From: an uncultured Mollicutes bacterium
GTDB lineage: Bacteria; Bacillota_I; Bacilli_A; RFN20; CAG-826
NCBI GenBank assembly: GCA_900539595.1
Contig: UQCQ01000019.1
Coordinates: forward strand, 1-23,203
Reading direction: 5' to 3'
DNA length: 23,203 nt
Shown here: positions 1-7,304 of the stretch, piece after piece
Layout of the letters: every line of letters starts with the position of its first letter
How positions within the stretch are numbered: position 1 is the first letter of the stretch
Notes under the pieces: generated by a model
Database searches by the model: none
What the model was told of the DNA's origin: nothing
The model's input: only the letters and a program-made list of their open reading frames with translations
Made by a program: the position numbers and the translations under genes

Positions 1-63
1 GGACTCGAACCCACAACCCCCAGATTCGTAGTCTGATACTCTATCCAGTTGAGCTACGGGCGC
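1..63 (-). tRNA. tRNA-Arg(ACG), 3' end outside the window
   Basis: On the minus strand the gene begins GCGCCCG at 63 and shows a D-arm (AGCTC...GAG), an anticodon stem TCAGA/TCTGG with one G-U pair around the loop CTACGAA, and the T-arm GGTTCGAGTCC. The anticodon is ACG, which reads Arg CGN after A-to-I editing. About 14 nt (the rest of the T-arm and acceptor stem) lie left of position 1. It lies 73 nt downstream of tRNA-Cys on the same strand and may be cotranscribed with it. Confidence 0.93.
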
Positions 64-136
64 ATGGTGTACCTTGCCGCTTTTTGAGCAGCCTTGGTAC
101 TATAGTCCACTTACTTGCAGTAAGCAACTATTTTTT

Positions 137-210
137 TGGAGCATCCGGCCGGATTTGAACCGACGGTAAGGGAGTTGCAGTCCCTGGCCTTACCACTTGG
201 CTACGGATGC
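137..210 (-). tRNA. tRNA-Cys(GCA) with encoded CCA
   Basis: On the minus strand the acceptor stem GCATCCG (from 210) pairs with CGGATGC. The anticodon stem AGGGA/TCCCT encloses the loop CTGCAAC, giving anticodon GCA (Cys). The T-arm is GTCGG/CCGGC around TTCAAAT. The discriminator base is T at 140, as expected for tRNA-Cys, and the terminal CCA is encoded at 139-137. The full length of 74 nt is normal. Confidence 0.96.
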
Positions 211-257
211 GCGATTGTGATTATAGGAGATTTATTCCCCTGCATCAAGACGGAAAT

Positions 258-293
258 CGCGGCCAGGACGTCTTTTTGTAACGCCTGACCGCG
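258..293 (-). terminator. Hairpin downstream of the FAD oxidoreductase gene, possible terminator
   Basis: Arms 258-267 and 284-293 form a 10-bp GC-rich stem. In the minus-strand transcript it is fully paired with one G-U; on the plus strand the same pair would be A-C, so the structure favours minus-strand RNA. No T-run follows it, so it may be a Rho-type or 3'-stabilising hairpin rather than a classical intrinsic terminator. It starts 15 nt past the stop codon at 309. Confidence 0.5.
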
Positions 294-308
294 AAGCTTC
301 CTTCTTAA

Positions 309-1736
309 TTAGTCAGCAAAGAAACGTTCGACGAGGTCGCGAGAATATTCCACGGTCTCATCCATGTCGCCGAAGGACATGATTTCACCGGCATAGTAGG
401 TGTTGTGGCTGCCTTGTTTGGCTTCCATCTTTTCGTACCAGCCATTGGCGTAATCTTCGGAGAAGACGTGGGGGAAGTAATACCAAGCGCCTTCGTTGAT
501 TTCTTTCACGACGGGGAGACCGAGTTTTTCACAGTCTTTCTTGGCGTGTTCCTTGTTCTTCTTGTAGTCGATTTCCGCGCGGGCCTTATAGGCTTCGAGA
601 CTTTCTCCCGGCTCCTTGCGTTTGCGGAGAACGTAGGTAGAAAGCGGCTGATCCGGGGTCTTCCAGCGGTTGTAATAAATCATGACGTTGCCAAGGGTTT
701 CTTTCGTCATGTTGTCGACGATATAGCCCGAGCACTTCGGATAGCATTCCGGTTTGGTGAGGAAGGCCATCGAGTCATAACGTTCGTAATCGATGCGGGA
801 GAAGAGGGCTTTTTCCTCTTCGTCGCAGTCACAATATTCCGGCAAGAATTGCAGCGGAGCAGTGACGATCAACTTATCGAATTCTTCCACGCGGCCATTG
901 ACCGTGATTTTGACCTTTTCTCCGGAACGATCAATCGAAGTGATCTCGCTATTGAGTTCAGCGGGGTGTTTCAAGTGATTGTTCACGCCTTCGTAGATGC
1001 TTTGGGTACCTTCTGCCCAAGTGCAAAGATTTCCGTGCATGAAGTTCATCATGGTCGAGAAATCGAGGTACTTTAAGACATAGGCGGCCGGGATTTCATC
1101 GAAATAGCCATAGCCAAACGGGATGAAGGGAAGAATCCAAACGTGTTTGACGAGAGGCACTTCATTGAGTTCGCAGAACTGATCGAAGGGAAGGGCGAGG
1201 TCCTTAAGGTTCGGGTTCACGCCTTCGATGTGCTGACGGCTGACGTCGGTGGATTGCCAGCCTTCATAGCGGCCTTCGCTGACGCCGCGGTGACCGTTGA
1301 CGTCATAGCCTTTATATTTGGTGCGGAGCAATTCGCCAAGACGTTCGACTTGCTTCTTCATCTTCTTCATGCGAAGAGCGGACTTCGGATGAGCAAGGAA
1401 GTATTTGAGCGGGTGATTGACGGCCGACTTGGTATCCCAAGTGGGATCGGGGCGTCCGTCCGGTTTGATGAATTCACTGACGAGCTTCGGCCCTGCTTCG
1501 TGGGTCGCGCCGCCGAATTCTTCGCAGTCGAAGACGGCTTTGTAAGAGGGGCAGCCCATGATGGCGCCCATTTCATAGCGCTTGCCGTTATAATGCGGCG
1601 AATGGCATTTGCCACCCACGTGGTCGCTCTTTTCATAAACCACGTAGTTGTTGTACCCCTTCTTTTCGAGGTACATGGCGGCGGAGAGCCCTGCCGGGCC
1701 GCCACCAATGATCGCGATTCGGATGTTTTTGTCCAT
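309..1736 (-). CDS. FAD-dependent amine-oxidase-like oxidoreductase
   Basis: This 475-aa protein begins with a Rossmann dinucleotide-binding motif (residues 8-20, GxGxxG as GGGPAG at 11-16), followed by the acidic E35 expected to bind the ribose of FAD and a GGK segment at 41-43. The C-terminal TYYAGE-type segment, about 25 residues before the end, fits the second FAD contact of flavin-containing amine oxidase and phytoene-desaturase-like proteins. There is no signal peptide, so it is probably cytosolic. The substrate cannot be told from sequence. The ATG at 1736 has a good Shine-Dalgarno (AAGGAGA) nine nt upstream. It is divergent from an acyl ligase/ACP/thioesterase cassette 133 bp away, which hints at a role in modifying a fatty-acyl or amino-acyl product, but this is inference from position only. 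Confidence 0.8.
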   Translation of the reverse strand: MDKNIRIAIIGGGPAGLSAAMYLEKKGYNNYVVYEKSDHVGGKCHSPHYNGKRYEMGAIMGCPSYKAVFDCEEFGGATHEAGPKLVSEFIKPDGRPDPTWDTKSAVNHPLKYFLAHPKSALRMKKMKKQVERLGELLRTKYKGYDVNGHRGVSEGRYEGWQSTDVSRQHIEGVNPNLKDLALPFDQFCELNEVPLVKHVWILPFIPFGYGYFDEIPAAYVLKYLDFSTMMNFMHGNLCTWAEGTQSIYEGVNNHLKHPAELNSEITSIDRSGEKVKITVNGRVEEFDKLIVTAPLQFLPEYCDCDEEEKALFSRIDYERYDSMAFLTKPECYPKCSGYIVDNMTKETLGNVMIYYNRWKTPDQPLSTYVLRKRKEPGESLEAYKARAEIDYKKNKEHAKKDCEKLGLPVVKEINEGAWYYFPHVFSEDYANGWYEKMEAKQGSHNTYYAGEIMSFGDMDETVEYSRDLVERFFAD

Positions 1737-1869
1737 GTTAATATTTCTCCTTCGTTCTAGAGTCTATTGGACTATTGGTTTTATCGTAGTACGAAAAATG
1801 CAACATTTGTAGAGCGAATGATGTAAAATAATAAATAAAGGTAATCTTTTACCGATTTACGGAAAAACT

Positions 1870-3192
1870 ATGCAACCATTATCATCCTTCCAAGAACTCT
1901 TCCTACAGGAAATTGGTCAACAATCCGGTTTTGTTTATGAATCCGATAAGACCAAGCGATTCCTCTCCTACCCCCAATTTTGGAAGCAGGTCGAGGAAAA
2001 CCCCATCGCCGATGTCCCTAGCGTTGGCATCTTCTGTGATGGAAGTTTAACGACCTTAGTTTCCTTATTTTCCTACGTACACGCGAAAAAACGGGTGATT
2101 CTACTAGACCCTTATGCAGATGAGAGCGTTTTAAAGAAACAAATCGAGGCGACGAACCCGGCATTGCTATTAGGCCCAGAGGCTTTGGTAGAAGCTTATT
2201 CGGGGCTATATCAAGACCGGGGCGAGGAGATTCATCCTGACATTCTATTCTTTACCAGCGGGACGACATCAAGCTCCAAAGCCGTCGTTTTGACGGAGCA
2301 AAGCCTATGCCGCAGTGCCTATAATGGATCGTATTGTTTGCCATTAAAACCGGAAGATATTCTTTTATCCATTCTCCCCTGGAACCATGTTTTTGGTTTT
2401 GTTTGTGGAATTCTTTGGGGCATAGAATGCGGGGCGAGCGTGGCTTTAAGCCGGGGAAGACGCCACTTCTACGACGATTGTTCCTACTTCCAACCCACCG
2501 CGGTGAGTTTCGTTCCCCAAATGGCGGGATTCTTGTTGATGAAGAATTTATTGAATCCCGAGCTCAAGTTGATTCTTATTGGGGCGGGAGATTGCCCCGA
2601 CGAAGTCCTTTACGGCTTAAAGCAAAAAGGGATTCGAGTTTCCTTTGGGTATGGCTTAACCGAGACCAGTTCTGGCATCGCTTTGTCTTTAGGCGACGAC
2701 CCGCGAAAAATGACCATCTGCCCCGATTGCAAGCTTGTCCTTGGGCCCGATAAAGAAATTCTCGTTCATGCGCCTCTAGTATGGATGCAAGGATATTACC
2801 AAGATGAAGAAAGCACGAAGAAAACGATTTATGACGGCTATCTTCATACCGGGGATTTAGGCTTCATCGATGATCAGGGGCTTTTATCCATCACGGGACG
2901 AAAGAAAGAAATTTTATTATTAAGCGACGGAACCAAAATCTTCCTCCCCGAATTCGAAGGGGAGTTGAAAAAGATTTTGGGAGAAGAGCTCGCCGTTCTT
3001 CAAAACCGGAAAGGCCAATTGATTTTGGCGTTGGAGCGGAACGTCGATGGGATTGTGGATAAACTCAATGAATTCAATTTGCGTCATCCTCGTAGCGCCC
3101 GTATTTCCCGTTTATTCGTTTTAAATCACCCTTTCCCCCGCACTGCGACCGGAAAAATCAAACGTTATCAAATCAACACCGAACAAAATTAG
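1870..3192 (+). CDS. AMP-forming acyl ligase (ANL superfamily)
   Basis: The 440-aa protein carries the ANL core motifs in order: A3 P-loop FTSGTTSSSK (129-137, with Ser where Gly is usual), A5 YGLTETSSG (261-269), A7 YLHTGDLG (324-331), A8 hinge ITGRKKE (341-347), and A10 TATGKIKR (425-432) with catalytic Lys429. It would activate a carboxylic acid as acyl-AMP and pass it to a thiol. At 440 aa it is shorter than usual acyl-CoA synthetases (500+), with a reduced N-terminal part. The next gene, 11 bp downstream, is an acyl carrier protein, so loading of that ACP is more likely than CoA ligation. The Shine-Dalgarno is weak (ACGGA) and no clear promoter is seen. AT-rich codons contrast with the lipoprotein at 4308. 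Confidence 0.87.
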   Translation: MQPLSSFQELFLQEIGQQSGFVYESDKTKRFLSYPQFWKQVEENPIADVPSVGIFCDGSLTTLVSLFSYVHAKKRVILLDPYADESVLKKQIEATNPALLLGPEALVEAYSGLYQDRGEEIHPDILFFTSGTTSSSKAVVLTEQSLCRSAYNGSYCLPLKPEDILLSILPWNHVFGFVCGILWGIECGASVALSRGRRHFYDDCSYFQPTAVSFVPQMAGFLLMKNLLNPELKLILIGAGDCPDEVLYGLKQKGIRVSFGYGLTETSSGIALSLGDDPRKMTICPDCKLVLGPDKEILVHAPLVWMQGYYQDEESTKKTIYDGYLHTGDLGFIDDQGLLSITGRKKEILLLSDGTKIFLPEFEGELKKILGEELAVLQNRKGQLILALERNVDGIVDKLNEFNLRHPRSARISRLFVLNHPFPRTATGKIKRYQINTEQN

Positions 3193-3203
3193 GAGTTTCC
3201 AAT

Positions 3204-3461
3204 ATGTTAACTAGAGAAGAAATCAAAGAAAAAATCAATACCATCGCGAAGGCCTCGTTACCTCAATTTGAAGAAAACGGGATTCACGAAGACGACTGCA
3301 TCAACGCGGATGGGGGTCTTGATTCCATGACCGTCACCTACATCATTTGCTCCATCGAGGAGGAACTCGACATCACGATCCCCCAAAAGAAATGGAAAAA
3401 GCTCACGACTCTCGGCGCCCTTCTAGACGCCTGCGAAGCCGAGCTGGCAAAGAAAAAATAA
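3204..3461 (+). CDS. Acyl carrier protein
   Basis: This 85-aa acidic helical protein has the ACP phosphopantetheine site GLDSM with Ser41 as the attachment residue, followed by the usual helix II (to about residue 56). The segment ITIPQKKWKKLTTLGALLD matches the helix III/IV region. The start at 3204 is preceded by TAGGAG with good spacing. It lies between the ligase (11 bp upstream) and a thioesterase (1 bp downstream), so the three are very likely cotranscribed and work as a loading, carrying and release set. It is probably a specialised ACP rather than the housekeeping AcpP, whose usual fab gene neighbours are absent. Confidence 0.9.
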   Translation: MLTREEIKEKINTIAKASLPQFEENGIHEDDCINADGGLDSMTVTYIICSIEEELDITIPQKKWKKLTTLGALLDACEAELAKKK

Positions 3462-3462
3462 C

Positions 3463-4167
3463 ATGAACCTTTATTCCTTTAAGACGGTTTTAAAAACCGC
3501 CGAATGCGATCCCCGTCAGGAGATTCGCCTCTCTTCCCTTGTGCGCTTGATGCAAGAAGCTGCCATCCACGCGGTGGAAGATTTGGGGTATGACCACACG
3601 AAGACCTTGGACAGAGGCCTATTATGGGTCATTGGGAAACAATATTTCCAAATTGCTCGCATGCCGCGGTACGACGAAGAAATCGAGGTGCAAACCTATC
3701 CGGGAAAGCGCCTCATGTCCTTCTTCTTGCGTCATTACCGCATTCTATCTTCTAACGGAGAAGTCCTTGTGAAAGGGGTCGCGGTTTGGACACTGATTGA
3801 CAAAAAGAGCCGGAAGATGATCAACCCCTCCCATTACGGGATTGAGATCCCTTGCGATTCCATGGAGGGACAAATCGAATTCCCTCCCTCCTACTCCTTC
3901 CAAGAAGAATTGCCTTTAGAAGCCAAAATAGAAGCGACCTACAGCCGTTGCGACCTCAATGGGCATCTCAACAACACTTTCTATTTTGACTGCGTTCAGG
4001 ACTTGATCCCCATCGATTATCTGAAAAGCCATGAATGCACCTCGATTAACGTCTCCTACAAAAAAGAGATTCCTCTAGGAGAATCCGCGCCCATCCAATA
4101 CGGGATTTTCGACTCCCGTTGCGACTTCCAAAGCGACCATTTCCAAATTCGATTGGAATATCGATAA
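3463..4167 (+). CDS. Acyl-ACP thioesterase (FatA/FatB-like double hotdog)
   Basis: The 234-aa protein has two hotdog halves. The N-terminal half (residues 1-130) includes the RLMQEAA helix and the VAVWTLID strand typical of acyl-ACP thioesterases. The C-terminal half holds RCDLNGHLNN (162-171), matching the D-x-N-x-H catalytic pattern of plant FatB and bacterial homologues (here D164, N166, H168). It would hydrolyse acyl-ACP to free fatty acid. It follows the ACP stop codon by one base, so translation is probably coupled. The C-terminus (ending LEYR) is slightly shorter than usual for the family. A stop-free reading in the next frame continues to 4294, but a promoter for the next gene lies in that stretch, so a frameshift is not favoured. 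Confidence 0.88.
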   Translation: MNLYSFKTVLKTAECDPRQEIRLSSLVRLMQEAAIHAVEDLGYDHTKTLDRGLLWVIGKQYFQIARMPRYDEEIEVQTYPGKRLMSFFLRHYRILSSNGEVLVKGVAVWTLIDKKSRKMINPSHYGIEIPCDSMEGQIEFPPSYSFQEELPLEAKIEATYSRCDLNGHLNNTFYFDCVQDLIPIDYLKSHECTSINVSYKKEIPLGESAPIQYGIFDSRCDFQSDHFQIRLEYR

Positions 4168-4231
4168 ATCAACATGGCAAGGCTGGGACGAGTTCCCGAC
4201 CTTTTGTTATACAAAAAAGCACGTAGAACTC

Positions 4232-4260
4232 TTGAAGGGCGAAACGAAAAAACGCATAAT
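4232..4260 (+). promoter_or_regulatory. Candidate sigma-A promoter for the 4308 lipoprotein
   Basis: TTGAAG (4232-4237), a 17-bp spacer and CATAAT (4255-4260) match the -35/-10 consensus at 4/6 and 5/6. The predicted transcription start near 4267 would give a leader of about 40 nt with a Shine-Dalgarno AAAGGAA at 4294-4300 before the ATG at 4308. The rest of 4168-4307 shows no convincing gene or terminator. Confidence 0.6.
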
Positions 4261-4307
4261 AGGCAAGCCCACAATCCTATTGATGTGGAAATGAAAGGAA
4301 ATCAAAA

Positions 4308-5831
4308 ATGATTCAATCCAAAAAATTGGTCCTCGTCCTCGCTTCTGCGGCGTTGCTCGCTTCTTGCGGTGGCGGAACCCCTAACGACAGCAAAGACACG
4401 GCTGGCAAAGACACCGCTGATTCGAACAGCGGTCTCGAAATCGGCGCTTCCGTCATGGGAGGCCTCATCGTCGACTACACGATGCCGAACCTCCTTGGTG
4501 TTTCGGCCTTCACCGACACCTATTCCGGAGCTTACATCTACACTCCGAAGGTGAATGAGAAAGTCTACCTCGTCCCGTCCTTCTCTGGTGCGAACGAACT
4601 CGACTACATCGACATCGATGGTACCAAGTACGAAGCCCAAGTTGGCGCCGCTGGAATGAAATTTAACTGCTACGGCGGTGAACTCAACATGGAAGGCGTC
4701 AAATACGTCAGCTTCAACATGACCAAAACCGCCCCGAAGATCAAGGCTTATTCCAAAGCCGTCACCGGTGGCAAAACCCACAAGGTTACCTTGAATGTCG
4801 CGAATACGACCACCGAAGTCAAGAAATTCGACATGAAGAAAGAGGATTGGGTCAGCGCGAAGACTGGCACCAACATTGATGCCTATTTCTCCACCAAAGG
4901 CACCCACGAAGTCGAAATCCTCGAAGGATCCCTCGCTTCCTGGCTCATCCAAGGTAATGACCTCGAGAACTTCCACGAAGGCGTCTACAAATATAGCGCC
5001 GCCAGCGAAGGCCTCACCCTCGTCAACAACACCCTCGAAGCTTCCATTAACAACACGATGAAGACCACTGGTTCCTTCGTCATGCCGAAGAACGACGTCA
5101 CCGTCAATGTCAGCTTCTCCGACGCTTACAAGACCGGCAAAGCCTTTGCTCTCGTCCACAAAGGCGGCTATGTCGGCGCGGCCGATGTCGAACTCGTCTC
5201 CTCGATGAACTACACGACCCACACCAATGAAATCACCATCCTCGGCGCGAACCTCCACGAAGTCGAATTGCCGACTTCCCTCACCATTTCCGCTGAAGAA
5301 AAGGCCACTCTCGCCGCTTCCGACTATATCGAAGCGACCGTTATGAGCCACGGCTCCGAAGTCAACAATGTCTATTACAAGACCGTCAAATTCGGCGACG
5401 TCACTCTCACCGGTGCTTACGATGCCGCGAAAAAATCCTTCAAATACGAAGGCGCCGATTTCTCCAAGGAAGAAGTATGCAAAGCTTACTACAATGCCGT
5501 TATGAACGATGGCGTCACCCTTGTACTCTCCACGGGCAACAAGAACGTTGGCCACGCCAAACTCAACAAAGAAGAGAACGGCTATGGCGGAACCAAGTTC
5601 AATTGGAAGATGAACCGCGACAAGACCGTCGGTGCCTTCGTCCAATATGGACCGGAAGCCATGCAAGCCTCCACTCTCAATACAGGTGACAAGCAATGGC
5701 ACGTCACCGATTCCAAAGATAAGGATATCGCTATCGGCGCCACTTGGACCGACCTCAACTCCAAACCCACTTCTGGCTATGTTTCCTACGTTGATCTTCT
5801 CGTCAACGCCTACAACAAAGTCGCGAAGTAA
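4308..5831 (+). CDS. Large secreted lipoprotein of unknown function
   Basis: This 507-aa protein starts with KK, a hydrophobic stretch and the lipobox LASC, giving lipidated Cys20, then a G/N/D/S/T-rich linker to about residue 45. It is therefore exported and anchored on the outer face of the membrane. The body appears beta-rich. Around residues 255-272 there is an F-V-M-P-x-x-D-V-T-V pattern, which resembles the ends of InlB B-repeat/Big-type modules in surface proteins. I do not recognise the family. Codon use is strongly biased to C-ending codons (GCC, GTC, CTC, ATC, ACC), unlike the AT-ending codons of the preceding ligase, which suggests very high expression. It has its own promoter and a strong terminator, so it is a single-gene unit. 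No catalytic motif was seen; a binding or surface-layer role is a guess. Confidence 0.85.
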   Translation: MIQSKKLVLVLASAALLASCGGGTPNDSKDTAGKDTADSNSGLEIGASVMGGLIVDYTMPNLLGVSAFTDTYSGAYIYTPKVNEKVYLVPSFSGANELDYIDIDGTKYEAQVGAAGMKFNCYGGELNMEGVKYVSFNMTKTAPKIKAYSKAVTGGKTHKVTLNVANTTTEVKKFDMKKEDWVSAKTGTNIDAYFSTKGTHEVEILEGSLASWLIQGNDLENFHEGVYKYSAASEGLTLVNNTLEASINNTMKTTGSFVMPKNDVTVNVSFSDAYKTGKAFALVHKGGYVGAADVELVSSMNYTTHTNEITILGANLHEVELPTSLTISAEEKATLAASDYIEATVMSHGSEVNNVYYKTVKFGDVTLTGAYDAAKKSFKYEGADFSKEEVCKAYYNAVMNDGVTLVLSTGNKNVGHAKLNKEENGYGGTKFNWKMNRDKTVGAFVQYGPEAMQASTLNTGDKQWHVTDSKDKDIAIGATWTDLNSKPTSGYVSYVDLLVNAYNKVAK

Positions 5832-5842
5832 TTTGCCCTTCC

Positions 5843-5885
5843 ACTAACGAAAAGCCGAGGAGAAATCCTCGGTTTTTTTGTTAGT
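5843..5885. terminator. Bidirectional intrinsic terminator between the 4308 lipoprotein and apbE
   Basis: CCGAGG (5855-5860) and CCTCGG (5867-5872) form a stem with a 6-nt loop, followed by seven T on the plus strand. The flanking ACTAAC (5843-5848) and GTTAGT (5880-5885) extend the pairing. On the minus strand the stem is followed by CTTTTC, so it can also end the convergent apbE transcript. Confidence 0.9.
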
Positions 5886-5901
5886 TATAAAAAGGAAAAA
5901 A

Positions 5902-6933
5902 TTAAGTGGAGATTCTCGCTTTGGTTAGGTCGGGTGATTCTTCGACGAGCTTCGTATATCCACCATCATCTTCATATAAAGAATAGGAGAAAGAATAGGC
6001 TTGGCTCCATTCTTTGGCCTTTTCTTTTCCTGCGATCATGCAGGAGGTGGAGAAAGCATCGAGAAGCGCGGAATCTTGCCCCACGAGCAATGCCATCGAA
6101 AAAGGAGAAATGGCCATGCCGGTTTTGGGATTAATCACATGGGAATAGGTCGTTTCGCCCACGCGGATCATTTGCTCGTAAATGCCCGAGGTGGAAGTAT
6201 CGACATCATGAAGGGAGAAATAATTTTCCTTGGGGGTTTTGGAATCGCGAAGGCTCACGCGATAGGATTCGCCGCCTTTGGTTTTGCCAAGGGATAACGA
6301 GGAAGTGCCCCCGTTAATGAGATATCGCGTGGCCCCGCAATTTAAAACCATCTGCTGGACGCGTTCTACGCAATATCCTTTCACTAATCCGCCAAGGTCG
6401 ATTTTGGCATCTCCTACGCGTTGAATGGAATGGTCTTCTTCGTTTAAAACAAGTTTGGAGGCATTCATTTGTTCGAGTAATGCCGGCAAACGGCCTTCTA
6501 AGGCCTTTATATCCGTTTCTAGCACTTCTTCTTGGGACTGAAGGATTTCCTTCCATTCTAGCGAAATCGCCCCAATAAGAGGGTTAAAATAGCCTTCGGT
6601 CTTTTCTTCGAGTTCAAGGGAGGTTTTTACTAAGTCAAATAAATCCTCGTCCACCTTCACGGGAAGATGGGTGTTATTGATCGTATAAAGGTTCGATTTT
6701 CCTGACACGGCGTTATAAGGGTCTGCTAAATCATCCATTTTATCCAAAAAGGAAGCGACTTGGTTGTCGATCGATCCTTGGTTGGAATTATAGGAAAAGG
6801 AAAAGAAACTATTAAAAATCCCATAGGCGGAAGCCCCATAGAAATCTTCGGGTTCCTTTATGCAGCCCGTCAAGGAGAGTAGACCTGTTAGAAGCAAGGC
6901 CGAAGTTAAAGAAAGGCAACGAGAATTTTTCAC
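5902..6933 (-). CDS. apbE: FAD:protein FMN transferase ApbE, lipoprotein form
   Basis: ApbE splits FAD and attaches FMN by a phosphoester bond to Thr in RnfG, RnfD and similar proteins outside the membrane. From the GTG at 6933 it is 343 aa, with a signal peptide and lipobox LTGC (lipidated Cys24), FNPLIG (116-121), DLGGLVKGY (179-187), INGGT (206-210), HVINPKTG (265-272) and DAFST (292-296, the Mg2+-binding Asp/Thr region). The usual INxGG appears as INGGT. An in-frame GTG at 6969 exists, but it lies in a terminator hairpin. GTG 6933 places KNSR directly before the hydrophobic core and sits 6 nt after a perfect TATAAT, with no Shine-Dalgarno, so a leaderless mRNA is likely. It follows the rnf operon, whose RnfG and RnfD are its obvious targets. 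Confidence 0.92.
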   Translation of the reverse strand: MKNSRCLSLTSALLLTGLLSLTGCIKEPEDFYGASAYGIFNSFFSFSYNSNQGSIDNQVASFLDKMDDLADPYNAVSGKSNLYTINNTHLPVKVDEDLFDLVKTSLELEEKTEGYFNPLIGAISLEWKEILQSQEEVLETDIKALEGRLPALLEQMNASKLVLNEEDHSIQRVGDAKIDLGGLVKGYCVERVQQMVLNCGATRYLINGGTSSLSLGKTKGGESYRVSLRDSKTPKENYFSLHDVDTSTSGIYEQMIRVGETTYSHVINPKTGMAISPFSMALLVGQDSALLDAFSTSCMIAGKEKAKEWSQAYSFSYSLYEDDGGYTKLVEESPDLTKARIST

Positions 6934-6939
6934 TCGGGA

Positions 6940-6968
6940 ATTATAAAAAAGAGTAAAAGAAAATGCCA
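6940..6968 (-). promoter_or_regulatory. Candidate apbE promoter giving a leaderless mRNA
   Basis: On the minus strand, TATAAT lies at 6945-6940. TGGCAT is 17 bp upstream (6968-6963), or GTGGCA at 18 bp, inside the terminator stem of the preceding operon. Exactly six bases separate the -10 from GTG at 6933, so transcription would start at or next to the G of the start codon. Confidence 0.55.
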
Positions 6969-6979
6969 CCGAAGTGGCA
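6964..6979 (-). terminator. Intrinsic terminator of the rnf operon (UUCG tetraloop)
   Basis: The minus strand reads TGCCAC-TTCG-GTGGCA, a perfect 6-bp stem closed by a UUCG tetraloop and followed by TTTTCTTTT. It begins six bases beyond the rnfB stop codon (6987-6985). This confirms that rnfB ends there and is not cut by a frameshift. Confidence 0.85.
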
Positions 6980-6984
6980 TCTTC

Positions 6985-7302
6985 TTAAGGATTAACGTGA
7001 AGAGATTTCCCGTCGGGTCCCGGCGTCGAATTCAAATAGGCGGCAATGGGATCGAAGTTCTTGTCCTTCTTGCCGGCTTTGCACTGGCTGACCTTTTTGA
7101 CTTCTCCATTCACAAGAGCTTCCGCCAAATCATGGCAGCCCGCATAACCGCAGGCGCCGCAATTGTAATTGGGGAGCATCTTTTCAACCGCCGCGATGCG
7201 GGGGTCTTCTTCCACGTGGAAGATGTGGGAGAAAAGGACGATAAGCAGAGCGAGGATGACGGCTAATCCCGCCATCAAGAGGACGGCCCACAAAATATCC
7301 AT
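6985..7302 (-). CDS. rnfB: RnfB, short form with only the N-terminal Fe-S domain
   Basis: RnfB normally takes electrons from reduced ferredoxin in the Rnf complex, using an N-terminal TM, a four-Cys Fe-S domain and C-terminal ferredoxin-like domains. This copy is only 105 aa. It has a TM (about 5-27) and then NCGACGYAGC, with Cys48, Cys51, Cys56 and Cys74 forming the complete C-x2-C-x4-C-x17-C cluster site, and it ends soon after residue 90. The whole ferredoxin-like half is absent. A terminator follows at once, so this is the natural end. The ATG at 7302 has AAAGGA at good spacing; the TTG at 7308 is too close to it. The gene is last in the rnf operon, after a small Cys-rich membrane protein that may supply part of the missing function. 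Confidence 0.9.
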   Translation of the reverse strand: MDILWAVLLMAGLAVILALLIVLFSHIFHVEEDPRIAAVEKMLPNYNCGACGYAGCHDLAEALVNGEVKKVSQCKAGKKDKNFDPIAAYLNSTPGPDGKSLHVNP

Positions 7303-7304
7303 AT

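Noticed and set aside
405..1760. Long plus-strand ORFs of 223 and 205 aa opposite the FAD oxidoreductase.
   Set aside because: They are antisense shadows of a clear flavoprotein gene, have no ribosome site, and their composition (F/V/D/G-rich) is that of reverse-complement reading.
4145..4296. Possible frameshifted extension of the thioesterase: the next frame stays open to 4294 and reads like protein.
   Set aside because: A 70-codon open stretch is not rare at this base composition, the region contains a good promoter for the next gene, and the continuation does not resemble the thioesterase C-terminus.
4302..5702. A 466-aa minus-strand ORF opposite the surface lipoprotein.
   Set aside because: It is produced by the strong C-ending codon bias of the real gene; it has no start signals and an artificial G/V/F/D-rich composition.
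6934..6969. Upstream GTG start at 6969 for apbE.
   Set aside because: It lies in the rnf terminator hairpin, has no ribosome site and adds residues before an otherwise normal lipoprotein signal peptide.
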